Below are positions 9,301 to 20,326 of a stretch of DNA of 64,000 bases, piece by piece (within the stretch, counting starts at the first letter, position 1; the number at the start of each line of letters is the position of its first letter). A program made the translations under genes and the position numbers. Source of the DNA: Cymbidium sinense (Eukaryota > Streptophyta > Magnoliopsida > Asparagales > Orchidaceae). The notes beneath the pieces were generated by a model that was not told the DNA's origin, made no database searches, and saw only the letters and a list, made by a program, of their open reading frames with translations. Location: positions 98,681,271-98,745,270 of the forward strand of contig CM038229.1 of the NCBI GenBank assembly GCA_021442155.1. The letters are read 5' to 3'.

Positions 9301-11504
9301 GAGTAATAATCTTCCCATATAAAACACAACTGAAGTTAGCACATAAAACACAAGAAAATTCATTATTACATACAAATTTTTGACGTATAAGTTGACCTGA
9401 TGTTGAATTATATTTTGCAAGTAATTTTTTATTTATTTATATTTTTAACTCACCAAACTTCCATCGAGCCTGAACAAGAGCAAGGTTAGGGTTGTGAATG
9501 AGGAAGGGAATGGTTCTATTGAGGAAATCAGGCTCCGGTTGGAAATCTGCATCAAACATAGCAATAAATTCACAGAACTGTACGTAGTCATGCTTCATTC
9601 CAATCTTTAGGGCACCCGCTTTGTATCCCTTTCTATTGTCCCTTCTTTCGTATTTAATATTCTTTCCCTTCTTCTGCCATTTATCGCACTCTTCCATGAC
9701 AAGCTCCTACAAAATTAAATCAAATTAACTTTGTATATTCATTTGTATCTTAAATACTGAACTCATTGATTCTTGCCTTTTATTTTTTGCAAGTGTACGT
9801 AAATATATAAGAGTTTTTTACTTGAGACATGCAGTTATATAAGGATCCATTTTGCTGTCTTAAGTTCAAGTAATTGAAGAAGAAGCTTATGAAACTTATT
9901 TAAAATTGAGTCAGGAAGTTCTTAAAATTGAATGCAAGAACAAATCATTAATATATTTGTAAATTTTTTTTATATTAACTACTTTTTATTTCTTATTATT
10001 CATACATTTCTGATCTATTATAATCAGTTGCCCAAAAAAAAAAAAAAAAAAACAAAGATAAAACTCAAGAAATTATTCATGATTTTGCGACACATTAATT
10101 AGTTGTAAAAAAAAAAAACTAATATTACTGCATGAAATGGTCTTATAAATAAATCACACAATATATTACCTTAATCATCGGATCAGTTGAATCATCAAGC
10201 ACCTGTATTATTACACGATCTGCTGGCCAAGTCAAATTACAGGCTGCCCTGATTGAGAGCTGGTAGACCTGCAATATTACCTTCCTTTCATAAGCGCTCA
10301 AAATTAAGTATGGGTGGAAGATAGAAGGTTTTGTAGGCTTCGCTTGAATTCCTTTTAAAATTTTTGTTTTCTATTCTAAGTTTGAAATATTTTAATGAGT
10401 TTTATGAGATGGATCAATTAAATGTATCATTTCTCTTAAGAAAATTATCTCTTCGTTAATATTTCAGATTTTATTGGAAAAATCATGAGCGATTAATATC
10501 GTGATGTGTAATATTAATTAGTCATATATTTGCGGAAAAGTAGATAATTTTTCCGACTTCAGGTTTTATATAAATACCTTCGATTTTTTGTCTTTATAAA
10601 CGTCTTTAGTTTGTATCTATTGTTATATACCAAAATATCAAAATATGAATCTTTTGAATACAAATGTTTTAGAAATTTAATATTTTATTCACAAAATGAC
10701 TCAAAATTTCTTCATTTTTTATATAAATTCTGTTTTAAAATGATGGATTAATCAACTTTTTTCTTTCTGTATATATAAATCACTCATATTATGCATTAAC
10801 TATGTAAATTTAAATGTCTTTGTATGTATATCAAATTAATATTCATACAAACTAATATACAGTCTTAGCATTAGTGAAAGATGCTAAAGAGAATCGAAGA
10901 TTTTAATATTGTACTTAATGGTCAACAAGTCTAAATGGAGGCTAACAATCACTCTCCTTCAAAATATTTAATAATAATTATAAATATTGTGTAAATATAA
11001 CTAAAATTTGTAAAGGCCATCACACTTGGCAGAAGTCTATGACAAATAAATCTTACTAGACTAAATTACTTAAAACCAAATCTGCACTATGTAATAATCA
11101 AATCAAACCCACTTCAGGCTTGAGAATCATACCTCTTTTCGTTATACATTGGAATTTGAACAAGAACCATGGGGTAGGCCAAGCTCCCAAACTCTTCATC
11201 TTCTTCAATAGGATCACACTTGTATACCTTCCCCGGCCTTCGACGGAATGTTTTGGCATAAAGACTCACAAATCCCATCGATATTTTTCTATCAATACCA
11301 ACACTAACATTATCAAAACACCACTAATATTACTTTCATTAATGGCAGAATCACAATCTCCCTCGTCCACAATAATGCCACTATAATCGCTTTGATTGTT
11401 GGTAAAATGACAACCTCTCTCATCCATAATAGTGCCACCCATACATGGGTTAATAGCTTGTCACTGGACAGATGAATATACTCATAGGTCCGAACCATTA
11501 ACAT
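4741..11504 (-). CDS. CSLA: CSLA: glucomannan 4-beta-mannosyltransferase (GT2), nine exons, six apparent 1-nt frameshifts
   Basis: Cellulose synthase-like A proteins are Golgi multi-pass family 2 glycosyltransferases that polymerise mannose (and glucose) from GDP-sugars into the (gluco)mannan backbone. Nine exons with GT/AG borders and consistent phases can be read: 11,504-11,133; 10,268-10,170; 9,706-9,454; 7,960-7,850; 6,481-6,345; 6,211-6,098; 6,000-5,802; 5,459-5,263; 4,905-4,741. Together they encode about 549 residues, normal for CSLA. All GT2 landmarks are present: VLDDSTDP (first Asp), [11 protein letters not shown] (DxD), TVEDMDLA (third Asp), QQHRW (Q/RxxRW), then C-terminal membrane segments. 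The frame holds only if single bases are restored at six places (exon 1 three times, exons 7 and 9 once each) or removed (exon 8 twice); the net count then closes exactly. Exon 1 also has a duplicated segment. Family assignment is very secure; whether the gene is intact or a pseudogene is open. Confidence 0.93.
5263..5459 (-). CDS. CSLA: CSLA exon 8, two inserted bases
   Basis: Acceptor GTCACAG|C, donor GATAG|GTACGT. It reads SSIHLIVF, then (one extra base in the T/A run at 5,436-5,440) [40 protein letters not shown], and, after one extra base in the six-base run at 5,309-5,314, a basic stretch ending SRARLWDR. All parts match CSLA (FWILFENVMSLHR, EWxVTEKLGDA, RFxDR). Without the two shifts the frame stops at once. 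Confidence 0.86.
5802..6000 (-). CDS. CSLA: CSLA exon 7 (membrane segments), one base lost
   Basis: Acceptor AATGCAG|AAA; donor CCAAG|GTTTGC, exit phase 2. It reads [35 protein letters not shown], then, after a shift of one base in the C run at 5,896-5,898, [20 protein letters not shown] and [11 protein letters not shown]. Both halves match the family closely, so the break is a simple 1-nt deletion with no intron possible. The block corresponds to membrane helices after the catalytic domain. Confidence 0.88.
6098..6211 (-). CDS. CSLA: CSLA exon 6 (QQHRW motif)
   Basis: Acceptor AAACAG|GTT, donor GCAAAG|GTTAAT, 38 codons, phase 0 at both ends. It reads [19 protein letters not shown], then [24 protein letters not shown] is the Q/RxxRW product-binding motif of processive GT2 enzymes. 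No indel. Confidence 0.94.
6266..6304. repeat. (GA)n microsatellite in CSLA intron 5
   Basis: An uninterrupted GA tract of about 38 bp, next to a short TA/CA tract, about 40 bp inside the intron. Confidence 0.95.
6345..6481 (-). CDS. CSLA: CSLA exon 5 (third catalytic Asp, TVED)
   Basis: Acceptor AAACAG|GA completes Gly of FNG; donor ATCAAG|GTTCTA, phase 0. It reads [20 protein letters not shown], then [20 protein letters not shown] and NGRIK. TVED(M)D supplies the general base Asp. No indel. A (GA)n tract starts about 40 bp past the donor, inside intron 5. Confidence 0.94.
7062..7775. mobile_element. ~700 bp non-autonomous TIR element in CSLA intron 4 (hAT-like)
   Basis: The element starts GGGTTGCAAATGAA at 7,071 and ends with the exact inverse (TTCATTTGCAACCC), at 7,755-7,768. 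Both sides are flanked by TTTAACA (7,062-7,068 and 7,769-7,775), a target-site duplication of 7 bp, or 8 with one mismatch. The interior is full of short AGCTCGAGC/GAGCTTG motifs with self-complementarity and no coding frame. An 8 bp duplication and short TIRs suggest the hAT group, but no transposase is present to prove it. Confidence 0.72.
7360..7435 (-). mobile_element. tRNA-derived SINE-like segment with pol III boxes
   Basis: On the minus strand, TAGCCTAGTACGA (near 7,426-7,410) resembles a pol III box A, and GGTTCAAATCC (7,382-7,372) is a good box B, about 30 bases apart as in tRNA genes. The text between reads like plant SINE heads. It does not fold into a complete tRNA. It lies within the TIR element. 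Confidence 0.5.
7850..7960 (-). CDS. CSLA: CSLA exon 4
   Basis: Acceptor TTTCAG|TA completes the Val of WKFV; donor AATG|GTAGGG. It reads [20 protein letters not shown], then [16 protein letters not shown]. The family usually has VGSSTxAFFGFNG at the end, so this copy is slightly divergent near the acceptor-substrate loop (an extra-polar SGSTSCG). No indel. Confidence 0.93.
8279..8946. repeat. 334-bp tandem duplication in CSLA intron 3
   Basis: Two head-to-tail copies (8,279-8,612 and 8,613-8,946), each starting TTAGGTATTTCAATTTTT and ending in a poly-A stretch. They are nearly identical; most differences are one-base changes in homopolymers plus a few substitutions. Confidence 0.9.
9454..9706 (-). 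CDS. CSLA: CSLA exon 3 (DxD motif)
   Basis: Acceptor TTGTAG|GAG, donor TTTG|GTGAGT, exit phase 1. It encodes [39 protein letters not shown] and [18 protein letters not shown], ending in LVQARWKF, almost the CSLA consensus. FDAD is the metal/UDP-type DxD site of the fold. No indel. An open stretch that continues past the donor in this frame is intron. Confidence 0.95.
10170..10268 (-). CDS. CSLA: CSLA exon 2 (first catalytic Asp)
   Basis: 33 codons between acceptor TTGCAG and donor AAG|GTAATA, phase 0 at both ends. It reads [20 protein letters not shown], then [13 protein letters not shown], the GT2 block with the nucleotide-sugar-binding Asp pair. No indel. Confidence 0.93.
11133..11504 (-). 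CDS. CSLA: CSLA exon 1 (N-terminus, first membrane segment)
   Basis: Starts at the ATG at 11,504 and ends at donor AG|GTATG. It encodes an N-terminal tail, a 19-residue segment present twice, a hydrophobic helix, then [16 protein letters not shown], and [15 protein letters not shown], the conserved CSLA lead-in to the catalytic domain. Three single-base losses are needed to follow the family frame: in the TTTT run near 11,315-11,318, in the A5 run near 11,284-11,288, and one G just before the donor (NEK-E-VYQ expected across the junction). With them restored the exon is 125 codons, phase 0. No upstream in-frame ATG was chosen because this Met is already at the expected distance from the helix. 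Confidence 0.8.
11325..11438 (-). repeat. 57-bp tandem duplication inside CSLA exon 1
   Basis: Two adjacent 57-nt units encode [19 protein letters not shown] and [19 protein letters not shown]. They differ at several bases, so the duplication is not recent. The second copy aligns with the normal CSLA start of helix 1 (RAPxIVPLLxL); the first is extra and lengthens the N-terminal hydrophobic region. Confidence 0.8.
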
Positions 11505-11703
11505 TGGGAGCGAGAGGTTAGTTGCACCTGTGCCAAAAATAATTATAATAATAATAATGCAAAACTATTGTTAATTAGCATATAATCAAAACTAAACAAA
11601 TAGTTATATAGAATTTGCCTAAGAGCTAGCTTAATTTAGTTTAACCTTCCATATTGTTTCTCCTGCTGCTAATGTTAATGCTGAATCTTTGTGGACTTGG
11701 AGG

Positions 11704-11711
11704 TATTTATA
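11704..11711 (-). promoter_or_regulatory. Candidate TATA box of the CSLA gene
   Basis: TATAAATA on the minus strand (context CAATATAAATACCTCC) lies about 200 bp upstream of the ATG at 11,504, a normal plant core-promoter spacing with a ~170 nt leader. A second weaker TATA-like string lies near 11,735. Confidence 0.5.
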
Positions 11712-13939
11712 TTGTAGAGATGAGCTTGCTCATATATAAATCAAACCAGGTGAGGAATTATAAGCCTTGGAGTTCTTTTATTATTGCAGCCTGTTCTAAG
11801 TATTGCATTGCGTAATAATTGAAAAATTATTGTATTCTTGAAAGGATGGAAATTATTGCTCAGTTATTGGCCGGTGAAGTTTAGCTAGTGAAAGGAAAGG
11901 AAATGATATCTCCTTGTTCCCTTGTTATTTTTTAGAATATTCATTATTTTTTGTTATCTTTTTTATCGATGGATTTATTGGATACTCGTATGAGAATATA
12001 TCAGATGAAGTGAGGGATGTTTGTCAGAGTAATAGCATATTTTATAAACATTATAAGATATAAAAAGTAAATACAATCCTACTTTGTTCTGCAATGTAGC
12101 ACAAATTTTATTAATTTTCTTGAAATAAAATTTGCTTCATTTATAATTTTATGGAATAGTTTATTGTTTCATTTCAATGCGCCATGCTCTTGATGAATGA
12201 TTTTAAGTAAGAAGCTTCTGAGACAAGTTTTACTGTATATGCTCACTTTCAACAGTAAGTCTAATTAATGGGAGAAGAGAGCAAAAGTTCAGCTTTGTGT
12301 GCTTCATATATCGTTTGGCGTTTGCTTTTGAGAAATAAGTTAATACACTTTTAATGTTTTAGATGATTTTAAAAGAATTTGATAGCCTGTTTAATAGACC
12401 GACTCAAATCACTTTCATTCAAAGTTCATCTACACTTCTCTTCTATGTATCTTACATATAAGAGGAAACGATGTGTATAAAAAAGGTGGTGGGAAACAAC
12501 AATTAATTTTTTTGCTATCATATGTTGATGGCGTCGAAATATAAATATTGTCTTTGTGTGTAAAATTATAAATAATTTGTCCTTCTTATGAATAAAGAAT
12601 ATAATTAATTTTAAAAAATATAGAGAAAATAATATATTAATTTATTTCTTGCAAGACAGCTAACTCTTATTTAATGCTAACTTTTTCTGATGGTATAATT
12701 AGGACTTCGTTTGAAATTCTTACAAAATTGTTTGTATAATATTTTTCTAACATTTCGTGATAAATTATAGCAGTGCTGTAAGCATTTATAATACCTTGCA
12801 ATCAGATTAAAATCAGTTTCTTCTTTTATAATATAGATGAAGTACTTACTGTCCTTATTTAAATTGTTTGAGAACTGTTGTCCAATTTCATAGAATGATT
12901 GAAGTAAAAATATATATATAAATAACGCTTCAAAATTGACTCAATGGAAATGATTTTTATTTCTTTTTTATTTCTTTTAGCAATAATTGCCCATTTGAAA
13001 ACTATAACACTCTTTTAATACAAGTTAACAAGTGCTATAAGAACAATCATTAAAGTTTCCTTGTAGACTAAATGTTCCTTTCTCTGTGATTTGCAAATAT
13101 TCGATAACAATGTTAAACGACCACCTTGGAATAAAAAATCATATGAACAAATTTCTTCTCAATAAATTTGCATATAAATTACTGTCCTAGTGCAGCATTC
13201 ATCGTAATTAATACAGATCACTTTTATAGCATGTAATATTTTGCTTTCTCCAATTTCTAATTGTGAAAGATGGAGCTAAATATAACTTGTTGGAGGCTAG
13301 CTAGTTTAGCTTCCTATCAAGAAGAAAACTTAGCCTGATCAACTGAGGTTTTAGTTTTCATTTGTACTGCTCGTAGCAGCGCTGATTTAACATTAAAACC
13401 ATAAAACAAACGAAAGAATATACTATTGAATTCATCTAAATCTTCCAAATTTGTTGCATAGGATCTTCATGCAACGCAATAAGGAGAAGGAACCTAACAT
13501 GTTGATTCAAATGCGTGGCTGGAGCGTTCCAATGCTTTCTGTATCAGTGATTTATAATTATAGGTCTGTTAGCTGAAAAAAATGATGCCGATTTCAACAT
13601 CGAATGATGCATCGTTTTATCAGTGATCACTGACTACAAATAATAACACAATAATGTTTCTGCAACGGACCTAATGCCAACTGAATTATTTAATTATTTT
13701 TGGCATTTTGAAATGCTAACTTTAGTTGATTAATTAAGAGTGATATCATTGATGATAAGAATATTGTTATCACTTGGTTAGAAAGAAAATACTTTCTGAA
13801 AAGACAGACAGGAATCTTTTGTAGCTTGCACCCATTAGAGGTAAAAGTTTGCAAAATAAGCTTGAGCTTAGGACAGCTGCTTTCCATCCTCTGCAGCAAG
13901 TGTTGCTGCTGTCGGCCATTTTGAGTTCATCTTTGATAT
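11712..13939. other. AT-rich intergenic region
   Basis: AT-rich DNA upstream of the CSLA promoter. A 69-codon minus-strand open stretch at 13,899-13,690 has a weak leucine-rich flavour, not enough to call. I see no other feature. Confidence 0.4.
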
Positions 13940-14097
13940 GATCCTGAAAATTCTACTGACGAATCTTGATGTCAGCAATCGATTCTAAATCAAGACTAAC
14001 CCGAGATCAAGCACTTATTATCAATCGACACTTAAACGCGATTTATACCAAATCGAAGCGCCTAGCTAAAAGAGGAGAGCTCTAAAGCGAAAATCCT

Positions 14098-14470
14098 CCG
14101 GCATAATCGTACCACTGACGGCCGTCGACCACTCGCCACCAACCACGCCAGCCGCCACCGCTGCCCGCCACTGCCGCCACCGCCGGTCATTACCGTCGGC
14201 CATCACTTATGGGTCATCGCCACCATTGCCGGGCCACCACCATCGTCGCCGGTCATCCTCGCAGACTATCACGCGCCAGCCGATTACATTTGTTGCCGAT
14301 TACCACCCCTCGGCCGCTACCATCGCGCATCGGCCGCCACCCGTACCGCCATCGGTCATCAGCTTATCACCGCCGTGCCACCGTTGCCGACCACCGCTCG
14401 CCACCGCCACCGCCCATCGCCGATCGCGGCCACCATACCGTAATCATCGGTCCACCGATTCATTTCGCAC
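14098..14470. repeat. GC-rich degenerate CCGCCAC/GGTGGCG island
   Basis: About 370 bp of GC-rich DNA made of irregular CCACCG/CCGCCA units, sharply bounded by AT-rich sequence. Two plus frames stay open across it (His/Arg/Pro-rich text), but any such repeat is open in several frames, so this is not evidence for a gene. Flanks from about 13,940 to 14,740 have more CG than the surroundings and may belong to the same unidentified element. Confidence 0.6.
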
Positions 14471-14740
14471 CATCTACTACCACTAGCAATTGTTATAACC
14501 TAACTGTTATATGATCATTGCTCGATTGAGATCTATCGCTCTTCAAATATTATTTCAGAATCCGTTATCGGAAAATTTTAGATACATGGAAGATTTTATC
14601 GGCAGCCGTTATTTTTCTCTTTCGAGATTTTTCCAGTAAAATTTTGAGTTTTATTATTAATTTTTCAAACATCGTGTGGACTCACAACGTTGGCGTAAAC
14701 TTTTACTCTACCGTAACTAATTTTCTATCAAGCAACAATC

Positions 14741-15960
14741 TTTAAGTGATCAAAAGCCCAACTAATCCAGCAAAATGTTCGTCACCTTTATAATTTGCCT
14801 TTGTTAATGAACTATTCATGAAATACTAAGCAAATCAGTTAATGATACCATCAAATATTTTTAATCCTCAAATTACTTGTAAGACATACATAAGTTAATT
14901 ACTAGACTCATTCGGTCAATAGGCATCATGACTTAGTAGTACCTGCAGGCTGCATCCATGAGTAATTTGGTACAGCTGCTTTTTCTCTTGTTGCTAAGGG
15001 GCCATTTGTGATCCTTATTATTTTTTTGTTTTTTATTTTATATTTTTAGTTTATTTTATTTATATTTTATTTCAAGGTAACATAGATTTAGTTGTAATTA
15101 TTATTTTCAAAACACTTAAATCATCTAAAAATTATTTTGAATATTTTTAAAATAAAATTATTTGTTCTTGAAAATAAAAAATTAAAACACTTAAGAAGAC
15201 ACTGGAAAAATATATTTTAAAACAATATAAAAATAAAATGAAAAATACAAAAAAAATTGATCTCAAACAATCCCTAAATTCTTTGGTCAAAGGTCTCCAT
15301 CGCAAATAACCATATAGATGATTTAAATTGTTTATCAACATAACCCAATAAAATCTTACTAAATTTTAGAAGTGTGAAAGATTATGTTGTTATAATTGTG
15401 TCTAGGCCCTCTAGGGTATTGTAAATTGAGAGATTTTCACAAGAGAGGAAAATGATAGTTTAATTATGGTCTCTTCTCAAGATGTCCAATCGCTTTCCTC
15501 TTGGGATAGTTTTTCTCACCTTGTGATCTTTCTATTTAATAAAGCTATTTTTTTCACTTTATCTTTATTGTTTGATATATTGCTGCATATATACACCATA
15601 TGGAAACTCTCCAAACCTTCCATTACAATAACCTAGTGGATGTAGATGTGACTTGGTATTTTTTTTAACATAACAAAGATTTGTAAGCTATACCAAATTG
15701 GTGAGGTTATTATCAAATGAGTGAGGTTATTATCAAAGAATGGTGATTGGAAAAATCTCTAGTTTTGTAATCAATAGTATTTATTTGGGTATGGGAATTC
15801 CCTTTAAAGATGTATTAAAAGTTACCTAATTTGAAATATTGTTAACTTCAAAATTTTTTCAATAGCATAATCGGAGTTTATCCCATAAGTTGTCTCTATA
15901 ATTTTGGTGGTCCATATGATTTCTCGTTCTTTGTTTTCTAATCAAGCAAATTCACCAAAA
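14741..15960. other. AT-rich spacer
   Basis: No gene or recognisable element seen between the GC-rich island and the tandem array. Confidence 0.4.
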
Positions 15961-17266
15961 TTTCAACTATCGAATAGCATTCTAAGTTACTATTACTTCA
16001 ACCTCAAATAGTAAAGCACTTTTGAGGATAACTTTTATCAGATGTTGTTCTCTATCTTTCTTCATCTCAAAGTTAGAATATAACAAGATCCTGGTATTGT
16101 TCATTTATTTTTTAAAAACCATCTTACGCTTGATGTCTCAAGAACTCAACCAACCTATAATTTCATCAATGATAATAATATATTAGAAGAGTATCTTCCA
16201 AAAGACTCTACTTTTTTCTTGTAGATTCCTTCTTCTAATCAAAAGATCAAAGCTAAGAAGAAACTTCATGCAAAATCCTATAATTCATAAGATTATAAGT
16301 TAAATTCTTAAATGGTGAGGTCATATAAATATTAACTATAATTAGCTTCTTCCAATATTTTTTTTGCTAGGGCAATATGTTGTATCACTTTCTTATCTAT
16401 ATTATTTTATTTTTTTCTTTATTTTTATTTAGACTAAAGTTTCCACTTTTATTTTTTTATTAATTCAATTGAGAAAGTAAGTGCAATAATTCAAAATTAT
16501 ATAAAAGCCTAACACAATATATATATATATATATATATAACTCTTTAATATATGGTATATATAACTCTTCAATATATGGAAGTGGTTATGTATTCAACAT
16601 ATGGAAAGTATATTAGATAACCAATAATCTCCCTCTAAAAGAGTGGGCTAATAGAGTGGTTTGCGGGAGGAGCTTTAGTGGCACACGGCTACTAAGTTGC
16701 AGAGTCTTACAACAATTTCAACTATCGAATAGAATTCTAAGTTACTATTACTTCAACCTCAAATAGTATAGTACTTTTGAGGATAACTTTTATTAGATGT
16801 TGTTCTCTCTTTCTTCATCTCCAAAGTTAGAATATAACAAGATCCTATTGTTCATTTGTTTTTTACGTAAAACCAACTTACGATGTCTCAAGAACTCAAC
16901 CAACCTATAATTTCATCAATGATAATAATAGATTAGAAGAGTATCTTCCAAAAGACTCTACTTTTTTCTTGTAGATTCCTTCTTCTAATCAAAAGATCAA
17001 AGGTAAGAAGAAACTTCATGCAAAATCCCTATATTTCATAAGAATATAAGTTAAATTCTTAAATGGTCGTAGGTCATATAAATATTAACTATAATTAGTT
17101 TCTTCCAATATTTTTTTGCTAGGGCAATATGTTGTATCACTTTCTTATCTATATTATTTTATTTATTTTTCTTTATTTTTATTTAGACTAAAGTTTCCAC
17201 TTTTATTTTTTTATTAATTCAATCGAGAAAGTAAGTGCAATAATTCAAAATTATATAAAAGCCTAA

Positions 17267-17268
<2 letters not shown>

Positions 17269-17349
<81 letters not shown>
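17269..17349. repeat. (TA)n tract, array unit 2
   Basis: About 80 bp of pure TA. The same site in the other units has about 23 bp (16,517), 32 bp (18,079), 15 bp interrupted (18,838) and 23 bp (21,670). Confidence 0.95.
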
Positions 17350-17350
<1 letters not shown>

Positions 17351-18075
17351 CTCTTTAATATATGGTATATATAACTCTTTAATATATGGAAGTGGTTATG
17401 TATTAAACATATGGAAAGTATATTAGATAACCAATAATCTCCCTCTAAAAGAGTGGGCTAATAGAGTGGTTTGCTCAGGAGGAACTTTAGTGGCACTACT
17501 GCTTACTAAGTTGCGAGTGCCTTACAACAATTTCAACTATCGAATAGAATTCTAAGTTACTATTACTTCAACCTCAAATAGTATAGCACTTTTGAGGATA
17601 ACTTTTATCAGATGTTGTTCTCTTTCTTCATCTCAAAGTTAGAATATAACAAGATCCCAGTATTGTTCATTTGTTTTACGTAAAACCAACTTACTTGATG
17701 TCTCAAGAACTCAACCAACCTATAATTTCATCAATGATAATAATAGATTAGAAGAGTATCTTCCAAAAGACTCTACTTTTTCTTGTAGATTCCTTCTTCT
17801 AATCAAAAGATCAAAGGTAAGAAGAAACTTCATGCAAAATCCCTATATTTCATAAGAATATAAGTTAAATTCTTAAATGGTCGTAGGTCATATAAATATT
17901 AACTATAATTAGTTTCTTCCAATATTTTTTTGCTAGGGTAATATGTTATATCACTTTCTTATCTATATTATTTTATTTATTTTTCTTTATTTTTATTTAG
18001 ACTAAAGTTTTTTTTATTTTTTTATTAATTCAATCGAAAGTAAGTGCAATAATTCAAAATTATATAAAAGCCTAA

Positions 18076-18111
<36 letters not shown>

Positions 18112-20208
18112 CTTTAATATATGGTATATATAACTCTTTATATGGAAGTGGTTATGTATTAAACATATGAAAAGTATATTAGATAACCAATAATCTCCCT
18201 CTAAAAGAGTGGGCTAATAGAGTGGTTTGCCGGAGGAACTTTAGTGGCACTACGCGCGTTAAGTTGCAGAGTCTCTTACAACAATTTCAACTATCGAATA
18301 GAATTCTAAGTTACTATTACTTCAACCTCAAATAGTATAGCACTTTTGAGGATAACTTTTATCAGATGTTGTTCTTTCTTTCTTCATCTTTGAAAGTTAG
18401 AATATAACAAGATCCCAGTATTGTTCATTTGTTTTTACGTAAAACCATCTTACGCTTGATGTCTCAAGAACTCAACCAACCTATAATTTCATCAATGATA
18501 ATAATAGATTAGAAGAGTATCTTCCAATAGACTCTACTTTTTCTTGTAGATTCCTTCTTCTAATCAAAAGATCAAAGGTAAGAAGAAACTTCATGCAAAA
18601 TCCTATATTTCATAAGAATATAAGTTAAATTCTTAAATGGTCGTAGGTCATATAAATATTAACTATAATTAGTTTCTTCCAATATTTTTTGCTAGGGCAA
18701 TATGTTGTATCACTTTCTTATCTATATTATTTTATTTATTTTTCTTTATTTTTAGACTAAAGTTTCCACTTTTATTTTTTTATTAATTCAATCGAGAAAG
18801 TAAGTAATAATTCAAAATTATATAAAAAGCCTAAAACAATATATATATATATATTTATATAACTCTTTAATATATGGTATATATAACTCTTTAATATATG
18901 GAAGTGGTTATGTATTAAACATATGGAAAGTATATTAGATAACCAATAATCTCCTCTAATAAGAACTTTATAATCTAGTTCAACTTTTTTTTATACCCAC
19001 AATATTTTATGATTGATTATCCTTCGATCATGAGAGAACTTTGGTTAAATCTAGTCATTAAACTCTAAGAAAATAAATCAGAAAAATATATTCAATTTGC
19101 TTAAAATGAGTGATTAAAAAATGATGGAAAAACTCAACTAAGATATCACAATTTTATTATTTTTGGTCATCATAGACTCTAATCTATTTAGTAGAGAAAA
19201 GAAACACAATTTGGCATAAAATCCTTATTAACAATTATAAGCTATATCATTAATTCAGGGTCTATTTCAGCAACAGGAAGTAGAAAGTGGTAGAGTTGTA
19301 AAAGAAAATATTGTATGAAAAAATTATGATGGGTATACATTTTTTTATTTAAAAAAAATCAGAACTTTCTCTCGCCGCCATTGTAGGTGGTAGCTAGCTA
19401 AGCCAGTTGAAAAATACAATTTTCCTATGACAAATTCATCAAAACACCTAGTCCCAGCTTTTGTTGCTACTCCCCAAATGTCACGCACTAGGCAAAATAC
19501 CCTCCCAAACACACCCTAAGTTGATTTTATGAACCGAGAGTAGGGATAAACTCCAATTATACAATACTATAACTCATGTAAAAGAGTGGGCTAATAGAGT
19601 GGTTTGCGCCGGAGGAACTTTTGTGGCACTACTACTAAGTTGCGAGTAAGTCTTACAACAATTTCAACTATCGAATAGAATTCTAAGTTACTATTACTTC
19701 AACCTCAAATAGTATAGCACTTTTGAGGATAACTTTTATCAGATGTTGTTCTCTCTTTCTTCATCTCGAAAGTTAGAATATAACAAGATCCCGGTATTGT
19801 TCATTTGTTTTTACGTAAAAAACCATCTTACGCTTGATGTCTCAAGAACTCAACCAACCTATAATTTCATCAATGATAATAATAGATTAGAAGAGTATCT
19901 TCCAAAAGACTCTACTTTTTTCTTGTAGATTCCTTCTTCTAATCAAAAGATCAAAGGTAAGAAGAAACTTCATGCAAAATCTCAATATTTCATAAGAATA
20001 TAAGTTAAATTCTTAAATGGTCGTAGGTCATATAAATCTTAACTATAATTAGTTTCTTCCAATATTTTGCTAGGGCAATATGTTGTATCACTTTCTTATC
20101 TATATTATTTTATTTATTTTTATTTAGACTAAAGTTTCCACTTTTATTTTTTTTATTAATTCAATCGAGAAAGTAAGTGCAATAATTCAAAATTATATAA
20201 AAGCCTAA

Positions 20209-20326
<118 letters not shown>

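Noticed and set aside
13690..13899. Leucine-rich repeat / resistance gene fragment
   Set aside because: Only a weak LxxL pattern over 69 codons, no NB-ARC or further repeats nearby.
14209..14514. His/Pro/Arg-rich 101-codon frame
   Set aside because: Product of the CCGCCAC repeat, which is open in more than one frame; no start context or family.
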